From Melolontha melolontha (lineage: Eukaryota > Arthropoda > Insecta > Coleoptera > Scarabaeidae): a DNA stretch of 64,000 nt. The translations under genes and the position numbers were made by a program. Below are positions 24,476 through 34,597 of the stretch, in pieces. Positions within the stretch are counted from its first letter, which is position 1. Every line of letters starts with the position of its first letter. The DNA is taken from positions 7,141,401 through 7,205,400 of the forward strand of contig OW285244.1 in the NCBI GenBank assembly GCA_935421215.2, given 5' to 3'. The notes below the pieces were generated by a model. It was not told the origin of the DNA and did no database searches. It saw nothing but the letters and a program-made list of their open reading frames with translations.

Positions 24476-27400
24476 TTGAGCGAAAACTAATTTGTGATGA
24501 ACAAATATCTAGTATCCTACTAACCCTAAAGTTAAAAATAAGGATCTGAGAAGCATTTAAACTTCTAATTTTATAGACATAAATATTAAATAAGCTATAT
24601 TTGAAGACCGTAAAATAATGTAGATAGATTTTATTATCTGTCAATTCCACAATTTGTAGCTGTTACGAGTTTAATTAATATTCCGATAATATATTTATTC
24701 TTACAGTCCATTCCTTTTACTTAGGCGACTTCCGGCGCATGCCGACGTCTGATTCGGGTTATGCGAATGATAAAGTGAATAGGGAGGTATTAGTATCATG
24801 CAGTAAAAATAAATTCGAACGCACATATAATCAGAATAATTACTATATTATCGCTTGCCGAAACCCTTCCATTTTTGTGGAATGCGGGCACAATACAATT
24901 CAATCAACACAGTAAATATGATCTAATGCGCATTCATTCTTGTCGCCTAGATAAAACGAACCGACTGTATTTGCTTTGAAAACGCCATTTACAGTGAAAT
25001 CTCTAGTAGCGGACAACTCTATTAAACGGACCCCTCTATTAAGCGGACACTTGTGTTGATACCGTTTCTAAATAATTAAATAATACAAAGGTATTTTTAA
25101 TAATATAAAATATTACTAAAAATCTGGTGTGAAGAACACAAATGCAGGTTCACTATTAATATTTTCTGTGAACGTGTCCGAATATATCCTATCCCCAGAG
25201 ACGTAGATACGTTTTTCGCTTTTCTACAAGCTCATCGGTACGCCCCTGCTGGAGAAAGGATATTTCCAGACACATTCACAGAAAAGAACCACCTCGCCCT
25301 ATCACCGTAATTATCCAGACCGAGCGCAGAAGTAGATTCGGCGCTACCTGTTGTCAGACAGCCGAAGTACCTCGCATACCGTCCACTGGATAAATCCGTC
25401 TGGATAATTACGGTGATAGGGCGAGGTGGTTCTTTTCTGTGAATGTGTCTGGAAATATCCTTTCTCCAGCAGGGGCGTATCGATGAGCTTGTAGAAAAGC
25501 GAAATACGTATCTACGTCTCTGGGGATAGGATATATTCGGATACGTTCACAGAAAATATTAATAGTGAACCTGCATTTGTGTTCTTCACACCAGATTTTT
25601 AGTAATATTTTATATTATTAAAAATACCTTTGTATTATACAAAACTGGTGGGGTTTACCTACTCATGTATGTTTCAATTATTCTGATAAATTAAATAATA
25701 CATTGTAAATAATGGGTGACTCAGAATGAAATTCGATTTCGTTTTATGTATCTAGGGGAAACTGTCAATGTCAGATTATTATTACTGCCACCATTCAAAT
25801 TATCGTTTTGTGGAATTTTTTTCCCAATGGAACACTTTAGTTGTGAACAGCGTGCTTTTTGTGTAAAAGCAATCTACGAAAATGCTCATTCATACGTGCA
25901 AGTCCAGAGAGCGTTTCGAAATCAGTACAATTTGCGATAAGCCCATCAAGGTCCATTTGCTAATTTAATTGAGCAGTGGATGCGCAAACTTCAAGTAAGT
26001 GGTTCTACACTTTGTTCTAAGCCCCGTGGCTGCAGAAGATCTGTTAGAAATGAAATCAACATCGAAGCTGTAAGTGCTGCTGCACGCCAAAACTACATAG
26101 TTCGATAAGAAAACATGCGTTTGCTTTGCATTTAAACTGGTCTAGTGTTCCTTATAAGATCCAGTTGGTTCAAGCTTTGAAGAATGATGATCACCGTAGC
26201 CATCTTAATTTTACTACTTTGATGCATGAGTTAGTGACGAAGCACATTTTCATTTAGACGGGTACGTGAACAAACAGAATTGTCGGCACTGGTCTGCGGA
26301 AAATCCAAGAGAAAAACATGCAGTCGCTTTGCATACTTCAAAAGTAATTGTATGGGTAGCAATGTCTTCCAAAAGCATTATTGTAAAACAGTATTTTTTT
26401 GAGAATAAACAAGAACAATCAATTACAGTAAATGCCCAACGATATTCTTCGATGTTCCGCAATGTTGTAAGACCAGCATTACAAGCATTTGATAATCGCA
26501 CATGGTTCCAACAGAATGGTGCCACAAGCCATGGATGAAACTTTAAAAGCAGTAAAAATGTTTTTTCCTGAAAAATTAATTTTGCGTAGAGATGACATTG
26601 ACTTCTTGCAGGCCAAGAAGCTATGGTTTGACACCAGAAAGATTTCTTCTTGTGGGGCTACCTTAAATGTATAGTGTATGAAAATCCTACGGCCAATGTA
26701 TATGAATTTAAAAACCGAAAACGGGAACAAATTACCGCCATCCCTGTAGTACTGTGTCAACACGTTACATATTCTAAATGCACGACATCGTTTAGATGAT
26801 TGCATAAGACGTCAAGGGCAACATTTAGACGACATTATTTTTAAGGTTTAATTTTAAGATGTTAGTAATTATATTTCTAAGTTTAATTTATTAAAACATT
26901 TAAAAACCAATGAGCTATTTTATTTTTAAAATCGAATTTCATTCTGAGTCACCTTTATAATAGCAACTCTAATAAACAGACACGGACACAAAAATCCATC
27001 AATTTAAAAAAATATATATTATATTTGGAGAATAACAGTACACATTAGGAGCATTGCCTGTTTTCGCAAGCAGTGCAGATAAGTATGTATACGTATATAA
27101 TTTCAAGCGTTTTATCTTTGGTTTAATTCCGATTTCACAAGAGAACAGATCTCCTTAAAACAGTTCTATTCATTTACCTGTGGTACATTTGTTTAAAGAA
27201 AGGTATCTTATTTAATTGATAATTTTGTAGCGTAATGGAAAAGCACAGAAAAAAGAGAATACTAACTTTGAAAGAAAGAGTTGAAATATTATATATGGTT
27301 TGACGACAATAAACCAAGCGTGAGAAGTTTGGCGCGGAAATTCGAGATTGGGAAAACCCAAGCGGCAAATATTCGAAATAAAAATGAATTGAAGTGAAGT

Positions 27401-30400
27401 TTTTTGAAAACGGATGGAATGAAAATAGATCAATTTGTTTATGAGTGGTATGAAAAAGCTAGAAACATAAGCTCTCTGGACCTACAGTAAGAAGTAACGC
27501 TAAAACGAGTGCACCTAAATTGGGTATTAACAATTTTAAGGCATCTGAAGGATGGTTAGAAAAATTTCGCATTTGTCATAATATAGTTTTTATTCATTTC
27601 TGGAAATATTGCAGCATCAATGAAAATGATGTAGCTGAATTTGCAAACAGAATTCCTTCAATAATTAGAAAATGCGACCCAAAAAATATTTATAACACGG
27701 ATGAAACCGGATTGTTCTTTCGTGCGCTTCCTAATAAAACCCTAACACTAACAAGGAGATAAATGTTCAAGTGGCAAGTTGATTAATTATTTTGCACTGT
27801 GTAAACATGGCGGGACAAAAAGCAAAATTATTGGTAATTGGTACATCAGCTCGGCTTCGAGTATTTAAGGCACTTCCTATTAAAGCCTTACCTGTAGATT
27901 AGAAAATATAGTAGGAAATCGTGGATGACGTGCGACATTATGAAACAATGGCTTCTAGAGTTCAACGGGAAATTACGAATGCAAAAACAGACAATGCAGT
28001 ACTCATCCCAAAGACTTTCATTTGCGTAACATAAAAATATTTTTTCTCCCGCCTAATATTACAGCGTCATGTCAACCCTTAGATCAAGGATTATAAAAAA
28101 CTTACATAACACGGAAGTTTATAATTTCTTCTAATTATTTATCTTTTTAAAAACAATCGTTATCAATGCGCTTTTCTTAAGCTTAAACTTATGTCTACTA
28201 GGCGTATCTTCTTATTCACTTAGTTTGTTTATTACTTTCCTGTATAGGTTTAAAATCAATTCAGACATGTTTCAGTCATAATAATTTTGCTGGGGCTTAT
28301 ACATAAATAAACCTTTCGATAAAAATCAAACGCAACAAACCTGAGTATGTTGTTTGCGTTGTTCCTCGTTGAATGGATGTAAAGCAGATCTTCCACAGAG
28401 TTCACAGACATCCCCATGCAGGTAAGTGCATTCCCCAACGGGGTACTTACAAATACCATCCCGTTCGGCATAAGGGCATAGTTTTCTCTTACTCTTATCA
28501 CCGTTCATATTAAGATTCGAAAAACTATTATACACTGTGTTTGAATAATTTTTTGGAATGAATTCTGGAGCGTTGACCCAATCATCGATATTTATTTTGC
28601 TTTTCAAATTTTGAAGGTTCTTCGATTTTTCAGAGTCCGTCTGTTTAGTTTCGCATTCTAAAGCACCTGAGGTTACGGTGTGAGGTAAGCTAGCTTTGTA
28701 ATTCTTCGTAGTCTTCTTTCTAATAAAAGAAAATGCAAATAAATGCTTGAGTGATAAGTAGAACTACCCATAACTATGACATCATGGAAAAAACATGCAG
28801 TGACACCAAATATTTCGGTCATTATAGACACTATTGTACTGACATTACGTAGCGAGACAAGGGACAATAAATTCTTCGCCGTTCTTCCTTACGCGTGTCA
28901 ATGACTCTATTTTAACTGTTAGCTTAATTATATTCTTATTATCAGTTTTAATTTTCATTTGCCTTTATTTGGTTTTAAAATAAAAACAGACAAATCAAAG
29001 ACGGAATACTATAATAAATAGCAAGCCTTTTTGAATTAGTTAAAGATATAACATGTCTAAACAAAAGTTTTAATAATAATAATGCATGCATTCAGTTTAA
29101 AAGAGAAGGAAAACTATAAAAACCTTCCCGGTTTCGATGCCGGGACACCCGACACAATAAATCAGTGACTTACCACTTTACTTTTGGCTGGCTAAAGGTT
29201 TGCAAAAGCTAACAATGTGTAGAGAGAGACTACTTAAAATTTCCGTCGATATTCACTCCCAGATATTCGTTGAAGGAACCAACAGATTATGCTATTAATA
29301 CAGATATTGTGAGGTCTACTTTATTATGAAAAATAAAATCGATTAATCCACATACAACATTAGTATCAGTAACGGCTTTATATGTTATTGTTATCTTGTA
29401 ATGTTTCTTATGAGGTCGTGTTTACCATGCCTGTTGCGGATCAATGGATTTCTAAAAATGCGCTAACATTAAGTTTTGTTTTAAGTTGCAAAAAAGTGCC
29501 GACGAAGCCCATTAAAATCACTGTATGGCGATAATATGGTGACTCTCAAGACTGTTTACAAGACGAGCAACGGTTGGGACGTCCTTAGACCTCAAAAACA
29601 GAAGAAAACGTGCATAAAATGGCAAAAATAGTTCGTTCAAGGAGGCGGTTAACAATTCGAGTTTTCCAAAGCACTGAACATCTCGTATGGGTCCGTGCTA
29701 AGCATTTTAACCGATAATTTGGAAATGAGACAAATGCGAAATTTATTCCCAGACTTTTGCCTGACGAACAGAAGGGATATCGTGTCTCGGTTTGCATGGA
29801 ATTGAAGGATCGTCTTGATGTAGATCCGGATTTCATGGCAAAAATTATATATAGCTACCGATGAACGTTGGGTGTATGACTATGACCCTGAGACAAAAAA
29901 AATCATAGTTCCCAATAGAAAACGAGTGGCTCTCCTCGCTCTAAGAAGACACGTCAGTCAAAGTCGAACGTTAAATTTTTATGCCACACCTTTTTTGTTT
30001 TTAAGGTTGGTCTATATTTGTGTAGTCTTACAGTGAACCTCAAAAGTAATTATAAGACATGATTTATATTTTTCAAGCATATATTCATTCTATTTACAAT
30101 GACAACCACACTTACTTTGAACCAGTACTCGAACTTGGCCGATTCAAACAGTCTGCTTCAGGGCTACTCGCCGATGATGAGGAGGCACTGTTGTGTGACG
30201 AAGTTGAAGGCATATTTAGAACACTGCAACGATAAAAAGGAAAACGGTTTTATCCAAAAAGTAAATAATCTTATTAAATGTAGTAGAAATTCATTTACTC
30301 GGTCATAATTTAAGGAAGTTATTTTTAGGTAGTAATTTTCTTTATAAATGGCAAAACTTGAAAATAATTTAATAATGAAAAAAAATAACGTATTGTAACG

Positions 30401-33400
30401 AGCGATCATTAAAATTTTCACTCGTAGCTGGCCGTGTATATAAAAATTATGTCGTAGCTTTAGTCATTAAGATGTTATTTCAAACATCTGTCAGTGTCAA
30501 ATATATATTTTAAAGTTTCATCAAAAGAAAAAGTAATGGCCTTTAATGATATGCATAAAGCGTTTATGGTAGAATGTTACTTCCTGACATCTCAAAAAAT
30601 TGATGGTATTTGGCAGCATTAAATAGAAAATTGCCTTGCGGAGTTTGAAGAGAGATATCCAAATACTGTTCCCAGCTATAAAACTTTCCGTGATACGCTA
30701 ATGCATTGTGTAAATCTTTTTCGTCAAACAGGCAGTATTTTAAGGAAAAAAGGAAGCGGTCCTCCTCTCAAGAGAAGTCGCGGCGTAATTGAAAATGTCA
30801 GACAAATTATTAACGAATCTCCTCAAACATCTATTCGCAGAGTTTCGCAACAAGTAGGGCTTTCGTATGGAACATGTCAAAAAATTTTAAAAAAGGACTT
30901 GCACATGTATCCATATAAATTAACTTCTGTACAAAATCTATTAACTACAGATTATGAAAAAAGAACACAATTTTGCCAATGGTTGATTCAAACAATGACA
31001 GACAATATTTTAAATCATACTTTTTTCACCGATGAAACTTGGTTTTATTTGAAAGGTTATGTTAATTCGCAAAATATGCGTATGTGGTCCAGTGAGAATC
31101 CTCATTTCTACAGAGAAGTTCCTCTACATCCAGAAAAAATAGGCGTATGGGTAGGTATGAGTCGTCACCGATTAATAGGACCAATATTCTTTGAGGGCAC
31201 GATATCATCGGAGAAATATCGTAACGAAATTCTCAGTGTTTTTACTAATCAATTGACTAATGATGAACTCCAGGTCGGATATTTTCAACAGGATGGGGCT
31301 ACATCTCACGTTCCACTTGAAAATATTCAGTTTTTGCAACAATTTTATGGCGATAGGATAATAAGTAGAAATACAGCGATTCCATATCCACCACGATCGT
31401 GTGATTTAACAGTCATGGATTTTTTTGTGTGGCCATATATAAAGAATATTATTTATGAAACACCAATTAATAATCTACAAGAGTTAAGACATAAAATCAT
31501 AGAAAAATGTGAACACATCAATAACTCACCGCAAATACTGATCAATGTTTTCAATGCTCTACGAAATAGAGTGCGATTATGCTTGGTGGAGAATGGTCAA
31601 CATTTTACACATTTTTTATAATATTCTATTACTTTGTATAAAAATTATAAATATATTTAATATAAAAGTCAGCATTTCAAATTATTTTTTAACAATCATG
31701 ACGTTTGAAATTATAATGACAGATCTCCTCTAATAACTTAAGTTAGGACATACTTTTTGTGTACATGGCTTACTTGAGCGAACATTTTAATGATCACTCG
31801 TTACTTAATCTTTATCTAAACATGGCAATACCAATCTCTTGTTGATGAACATTAACATATGAAATGGTTCATGTAATGGAAAGACCGAAGTGACTACAGA
31901 ATTAGGTAATTAAATCTAGTTTGGATACCTCCTAGTTGCTTTCGTTATAAACAGCAACAGATGCTGTTTACAACAAAAGCAACCTACGGTTACTATGGAA
32001 ATATATTTCTTTCTGACAATTTTTTAGAAAATTTAATTAAGAAATATTTTAATTTTATTCATGAAATATTTGTCATTTCATTTTTTTCCAATTCATTATA
32101 CATATTTTATTACAAAATTAAAGACGCGATTTAAAAAAAAAAAATGTTTAAACACATCTTTAGAAAGTGGCACGTTTTTACCACTAATTTAAATGCACAT
32201 GGTATGCCGAAGATTTCAAAAAAATTTCTTTTCGGGTGTGCAAAACATTAGTCTGAAAGCGATAAGGTTTTATATATCTTCTAACAACGGTAACAATCCA
32301 AAACATCGTAGTTAAGGCCGTGTGTTCTAAAAACAAGAAAATGCTCACGTATTGGACTAGCTCTTACAGAACTCATGTTAATTTCATTAGTGGTCCTACA
32401 TGAAAAAAAATTCGTGAAAGACCAATCTCTAAATTATAGAACTTAGAAAGAACCATTGGAAAGATATGGTGCTCTCTATTCGAAGAATATGCCGTAAAAA
32501 TTAGTTGACTTTATGCCTAAAAGATGTCGAGGTATAGTAAATAATAACAGTGATTGGACGTTTTACTGAATTATAGCAGTTGAATTTAGTAATAAAAAAA
32601 TTTACTTTTTACAATTGAAGATATACTCAGAATAACAAAAGATTCTATCGCGCATTACAAGGCTTTTATTACAAAGATCTTACATAAACATATCTACAAC
32701 AGCCTGAAGTAATCAAATATCTTGTGTGTCGACAACACAATTTGCATACCTGTAGCAAGCAAAGCTGTACGTTTTTCCTTTATCTCATCAAGTGGCATAT
32801 ACCACTTGATCACACAGAAAGGTCTCATTACTTCATTGTATCAAATGTGTATGTAATATGTAAGATTTTTTGAAATACTAGTCGTTTACATAATATTCGG
32901 TTATTATTATACGAAAAGGACATTATATGATTTATCCAAGCTAATCAACAATATAAATATTGAAAGATTAATCTAAAATGCGTAAAATACTAAATCAGCA
33001 AAGCAATTTAATTTTCTGAATCGTTAACACAATCAACAGTTAGTATTAGCCATACTAGTACAATAACATCAACAATTAATTAAAATAGTAGATACAAATG
33101 GCAGCCTATTGCATTTCATTTTATTTAAAATACCCGCAATTATGTTAAGATTGAATTTCCTAACATATATCAAAATATTACACATATTTTTATAACACAC
33201 GCTTTAGGTATTTACTATAAATGTTGTCTTTAATGTTTCAATTTAATGCAACACATTTACTAACATGGGCATTTTCATCACAGAGCAGAAATTGTCAAAT
33301 TATTACACTCAACTCGCATGACTCACAACAAACTCTGAGTAAATGTGCAAACAAACAGCAAACAGAATACACTTTGATATACTTACAATAAAGACATAAT

Positions 33401-34597
33401 GGAGTTGTAATAGATATCAAAATAGTTTGTGCTCCATAAATTTAAAAGGTACTATAAAGTGTAACTGTAACTTCTCCACAAATTTAATTTCTTATTTTGA
33501 TAACTTTCAAATATCTATAATTCGTAATACATATCAGCTTTACCTTGTTCCTAAGGAAGCTTTCGGATCAAGTCTAGAGGTTTGTTTATCTGTATTGGTG
33601 TTATGATCAGCCTGCAATCTGTCGATACGTGTCCTTCCACTCCTTTTAAAAGTTTTGCTGCCTCTATTGGAACGACTACTTATTAAAAAAGAACCCTTGA
33701 CAAATTCTTCTGTTCCAGTAGGAAGTGTGATTAAATTAACTTCATTTAAATCCGCGTGCGTAAAAATACATGTGCTCCCACGACTACATTCGTTGTAAAG
33801 CAACCACCTATAAAATACTTAATATGAGAATGTAAACAGTGTTGTTAATTCAATGGAGTTAACCGTAAATTTAAAGGTAATAGCATAATTAATAAAAAAT
33901 GAATGTCCATAAAACTTAGATAACCTTGTATTCAATATGTATATTAATTAAGCAATCCTTATTTTTAATAGGTTACATTATAGGTTGTATATATTGAAGT
34001 ATTATATTACTTTGTCTCTTTCCATTAAATTTTATTTGGGGGGTATAAAAGGAATTTAAAATACAATTTACTTCGTATAAGTAATACTTCTAATTGCTTT
34101 TTTATGTTAAAATTGGTAAGGATAACAATTTAATTAATGAATTAAAGGTAACTAAAGCACATTATATTTCTTAAGATAAAATTTAGCATTATTAAACCAA
34201 TGAACATTTATAATTTCACCATTGTGACGATATTTAACGTTAGCGAAATTTATTTGATCAGTTTGTTTTCACTAATATTACATCCTTTAAACTCTGTATT
34301 TAATTTGATTATATTTGTTCTATCACGTATTCTTCAAATATTTATACGGTTATCTACGAATAATATAGTTCTCAAAATTAACAACACTGAACATAACCAT
34401 TACAAATACTTACTTTCTGTTGTGTCTGAGTGTAAAAAAAAAAAACTAGCACATACGAACGATTATTATTATATTAGATAAAAACTATGTGCACACATTA
34501 ATAGTAGGGATAAAAGCAATAATAATTTTCAAAGCTACTTATAGTGAAATTGTACTTACTGGCTGCAAAAGTATCCCAATTTGCCGTTGTCCGCCAT
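13911..34597 (-). CDS. Mkrn1: Makorin, RING-type E3 ubiquitin ligase with C3H zinc fingers
   Basis: Six exons: 34560-34597, 33544-33807, 28341-28719, 23595-23806, 23256-23529 and 13911-14060. All borders are GT-AG and all phases match, giving 438 residues, usual for makorins. Domains in order: C3H finger C11-C20-C26-H30, split by intron 1; a Ser/Arg-rich linker; a second C3H finger (CPYAERDGIC...CTYLH); the makorin-specific Cys/His stretch (GDVCELCGRSALHP...); RING 251-303 (CGICFEV...CNHCFCLTC...CPEC); a C3H finger C339-C349-C355-H359; and an acidic tail (DLFSDTDESFSDYEYASDF). In known makorins the RING transfers ubiquitin and the C3H fingers bind RNA. The ATG sits in AAACATGGCGGAC and has no upstream competitor. 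Introns of 752, 4824, 4534, 65 and 9195 bp carry almost all the transposons of this region. All key zinc ligands are present, so the gene looks intact. Confidence 0.95.
14286..14336. repeat. (TA)n microsatellite
   Basis: About 25 uninterrupted TA units, directly abutting the left edge of the DDE_3-type transposon remnant. Confidence 0.9.
14785..15002 (+). pseudogene. DDE_3-type transposase, 5' catalytic fragment
   Basis: Codes FDETWVF, the first catalytic Asp block of the DDE_3 superfamily, plus the following strands ending SGAEVI. The small intron keeps the frame when removed. The 115-residue ORF at 14930-15277 is a chimera: its first 24 or so codons belong here and the rest to the inserted RTE endonuclease. 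Confidence 0.6.
15671..16320. mobile_element. MITE B, copy 1, inserted in the RTE element
   Basis: About 650 bp, non-coding, relatively GC-rich at its ends. Terminal inverted repeats begin ATACCGATAGGNCCAGC and include ACGGG-CATAC. A second copy is at 38742-39395 in opposite orientation and is alignable over its whole length, with strongly conserved blocks (for example ACAATAGCCGAGCCTATTGT, itself a palindrome). It cuts the RTE coding sequence between the linker and the RT. Superfamily unknown. Confidence 0.75.
16397..17602 (+). pseudogene. RTE-like reverse transcriptase remnant
   Basis: Three overlapping open segments in two frames (16397-16720, 16647-17039, 16988-17602) cover RT fingers, palm and thumb. 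The FADD catalytic box is kept near 17045-17060 but the palm A motif is damaged and the frames do not join. The product would have copied RNA at a nicked target. It cannot be made from this copy. Confidence 0.8.
17978..18002. repeat. (TA)n microsatellite at RTE 3' end
   Basis: About 12 TA units follow the retrotransposon tail, perhaps generated from it. Confidence 0.8.
18679..19140 (-). other. Unassigned 153-codon open frame upstream of a Tigger remnant
   Basis: An uninterrupted minus-strand frame with a Cys-rich centre (MCFSSLGYKECCPCSF). It is open also on the opposite strand for 109 codons (18770-19099). It sits between the DDE_3 remnant and a Tigger transposase, inside a makorin intron. 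I do not recognise it. It may be chance, or part of the Tigger 5' region, or a transposon-borne frame. Confidence 0.2.
19060..20520 (+). pseudogene. Pogo/Tigger-type transposase, decayed (copy 1)
   Basis: Begins near 19062 (MSSKK...LTLNE-MEVLNVIDTRK), the N-terminal DNA-binding region. Next come GWFINARNRRIPIS, FTASDGWLQKWRKGNNVSLK, SGEALDVNQEIVDALMEKL and AWMT (about 19747). The C-terminal part (about 20040-20500) is weakly readable. Frameshifts and stops occur throughout. The catalytic NADET-like region is lost to mutation. A CAGGCACCTCCCATAGGCGG motif at about 20662 may be the right terminus. Confidence 0.75.
20868..20975 (+). mobile_element. Fragment of the DDE_3-type transposon (3' end)
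   Basis: GGTGGGATAGAGAAGTAAGA resembles the C-terminal coding end of the 14345-18370 element (there GGTGGGACAGGGAAGTAAGA at about 18272), so this is a short relic of a second copy. Confidence 0.45.
21061..21544. mobile_element. MITE with 44-bp inverted repeats
   Basis: Non-coding, 484 bp. The arms read TAGGTCTTTCACGATAACAG then ACGAGACACGTGATAAATAG, against an almost perfect inverted copy at 21501-21544. Flanks suggest a TA or ATA target. The interior has no ORF. A related stretch, CAGACGAGGCACGTCATAAA, occurs at 35964. Family unknown. Confidence 0.75.
21729..22852 (+). mobile_element. Mariner element, internally deleted
   Basis: Terminal inverted repeats TACGAGGGTGGATCAAATAA (left) and TACGAGGGTGGATAAAATGT (right, read inward) bound 1124 bp. 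The N-terminal frame (21880-22218) codes the helix-turn-helix domain: AEIWRRLHNQYGESTLSKTQ, KFWHKQFRGGRDAM, RRPKTSNTHENIDAIRDLIA, TDRRLTTAEIEQTVGIGYSS. After about 22215 sequence is missing and the catalytic part is readable only in pieces: GVLLLDFLDERRTVNADY (about 22410), then the HDNARPH region and VEHPSYSPDLSPC (about 22610). A dead mariner. Confidence 0.85.
23256..23529 (-). CDS. Mkrn1: Makorin exon 5 (end of RING, last C3H finger)
   Basis: Acceptor TTCTCACAG, donor GTAAGT. Starts with the last RING pair (ACPEC), then STYWVDTKEEKEKVIENYKQ, the final C3H finger and a linker ending EFAQEVELIQ. Confidence 0.95.
23595..23806 (-). CDS. Mkrn1: Makorin exon 4 (most of the RING finger)
   Basis: Acceptor GTTTACAG, donor GTATGG. 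Reads DCIKQHERDMELSFAIARSK, then RING ligands CGIC, CNH, CFC and C, ending RQAKQFENKIIR across the splice. Only 65 bp separate it from exon 5. Confidence 0.95.
23807..24991. other. Makorin intron 3, proximal part, with small palindrome and TA tract
   Basis: No coding sequence. A 46-bp near-perfect palindrome (TCTGATTTCATTGTCGAA... at 24298-24343, 8-nt loop) and a (TA)n tract (24440-24472) are the only structures seen. Confidence 0.5.
25082..25638. repeat. Foldback repeat, 240-bp arms, 77-bp loop
   Basis: Arms 25082-25321 and 25399-25638 are nearly identical in inverted orientation, ending AATACAAAGGTATTTTTAAT. The sequence is clearly related to the 401-bp tandem units at 36722-37789 (shared GAAGAACACAA, AGACGNAGATACGTATTTC, GCCCCTGYTGGAGAA blocks). 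No coding capacity was seen. Confidence 0.8.
25715..26953 (+). mobile_element. DD41D-like element, decayed
   Basis: Terminal inverted repeats GGTGACTCAGAATGAAATTC (left) and the same read inward from 26953. The transposase is broken into many frames: EHFSCEQRAFCVKAIYENAH (about 25829), RSVRNEINIEAVSAAARQN, YVNKQNCRHWSAENPREKHA (about 26262-26325), FFENKQEQSITVNAQRYSSM and TWFQQNGATSHG (26538, where Asp became Asn). Clearly dead. The Gln/Asn change hits the second catalytic position. Confidence 0.8.
27235..28095 (+). pseudogene. Pogo/Tigger-type transposase, decayed (copy 2)
   Basis: ATG at 27235 opens MEKHRKKRILTLKERVEILY, the CENPB-type N-terminal helix-turn-helix. The ORF segment 27520-27762 gives LGINNFKASEGWLEKFRICH and YNTDETGLFFRALPNKT, the first catalytic Asp block. 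Later pieces are KKSWMT(C)DIMKQWLLEFN (about 27905-27970), LRNIKIFFLPPNITASCQPL and DQG (about 28020-28095), the third block. Multiple stops and frameshifts. Confidence 0.8.
28341..28719 (-). CDS. Mkrn1: Makorin exon 3
   Basis: Acceptor TTTTATTAG, donor GTTTGT. Contains the WVNAPEFIPKNY motif typical of makorins, the second C3H finger, and the start of the makorin-type Cys/His region (VCELCGRSALHPFNEEQR). Confidence 0.92.
28720..29440. other. Makorin intron 2, proximal part
   Basis: No coding sequence or clear repeat. A GC-rich patch with CCCGGTTTCGATGCCGGGAC (29128-29147) forms a small hairpin. It is not a tRNA by its context. Confidence 0.4.
29440..30100 (+). pseudogene. Mariner transposase fragment, decayed
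   Basis: Readable blocks in shifting frames: GRP-TSKTEENVHKMAKIVR (about 29577-29640), SRRRLTIRVFQ, KFIPRLLPDEQKGYRVSVCM (about 29738-29800), LDVDPDFMAKII, DPETKKIIVPN-like, GSPRSKKTRQSKSNVKF (about 29930-29990). This matches the middle of a mariner-type transposase. No termini were found, so it is a relic. It lies inside makorin intron 2. Confidence 0.75.
30395..31804 (+). mobile_element. DD41D-like element, nearly intact
   Basis: Inverted repeats of about 40 bp: TAACGAGCGATCATTAAAAT (left) and TAACGAGTGATCATTAAAAT (right, read inward), bounding 1.41 kb with a single transposase gene at 30536-31621. It lies in makorin intron 2. The close match of its ends and a nearly open gene make it the youngest-looking Tc1/mariner-type insertion in the window. 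Confidence 0.85.
30536..31621 (+). pseudogene. DD41D transposase, one nonsense codon
   Basis: ATG at 30536 opens MAFNDMHKAFMVECYFLTSQ. The only defect seen is a TAA at 30620-30622, after which the frame stays open to 31621. An open frame of 306 residues restarts at ATG 30701. N-terminal helix-turn-helix, then RRVSQQVGLSYGTCQKILKK, first catalytic block FFTDETWFYLKG, second YFQQDGATSHV, third PPRSCDLTVMDFFVWPYIK. Exactly 41 residues separate the last two Asp residues, hence DD41D. All three Asp residues are kept, so the 306-residue frame retains a complete catalytic domain, though it lacks the first part of the DNA-binding region. Confidence 0.85.
31805..33543. other. Makorin intron 2, distal part, no recognisable feature
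   Basis: AT-rich, many short frames, no family motif. CTTTATCTCATCAAGTGGCATATACCACTTGATC (about 32777-32810) contains a short hairpin (ATCAAGTGG...CCACTTGAT). Nothing else seen. Confidence 0.4.
33544..33807 (-). CDS. Mkrn1: Makorin exon 2
   Basis: Acceptor TATTTTATAG, donor GTAAAG. Begins QWLLYNECSRGSTCIFTH, the remainder of the first C3H finger, then a Ser/Arg/Lys-rich low-complexity linker ending DPKASLGTR. Confidence 0.9.
33808..34559. other. Makorin intron 1
   Basis: AT-rich intron of 752 bp with GT-AG borders. I see no element or RNA gene in it. Confidence 0.6.
34560..34597 (-). CDS. Mkrn1: Makorin exon 1 (start codon)
   Basis: Codes MADNGKLGYFCS plus two bases, followed by a GTAAGT donor. 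The first Cys of the N-terminal C3H finger is here. Too short to stand out as an ORF; identified by phase and by completing the C-x8-C-x5-C-x3-H finger with exon 2. Confidence 0.9.

Larger units (their letters stand above)
24992..28110 (+). mobile_element. Pogo/Tigger-type element (copy 2) with nested insertions
   Basis: The left end, CAGTGAAATCTCTAGTAGCGG followed by repeats of TCTATTAAACGGAC, is typical of pogo/Tigger termini. It is followed by a foldback repeat (25082-25638), a DD41D-like element (25715-26953) and then Tigger transposase sequence (27235-28095). The right terminus was not found. Joining the left end to the transposase as one element is inferred from order and orientation. 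Confidence 0.55.

Noticed and set aside
29128..29147. CCCGGTTTCGATGCCGGGAC as a tRNA T-arm
   Set aside because: The rest of a cloverleaf is absent, with no acceptor pairing or anticodon arm at the right distances.
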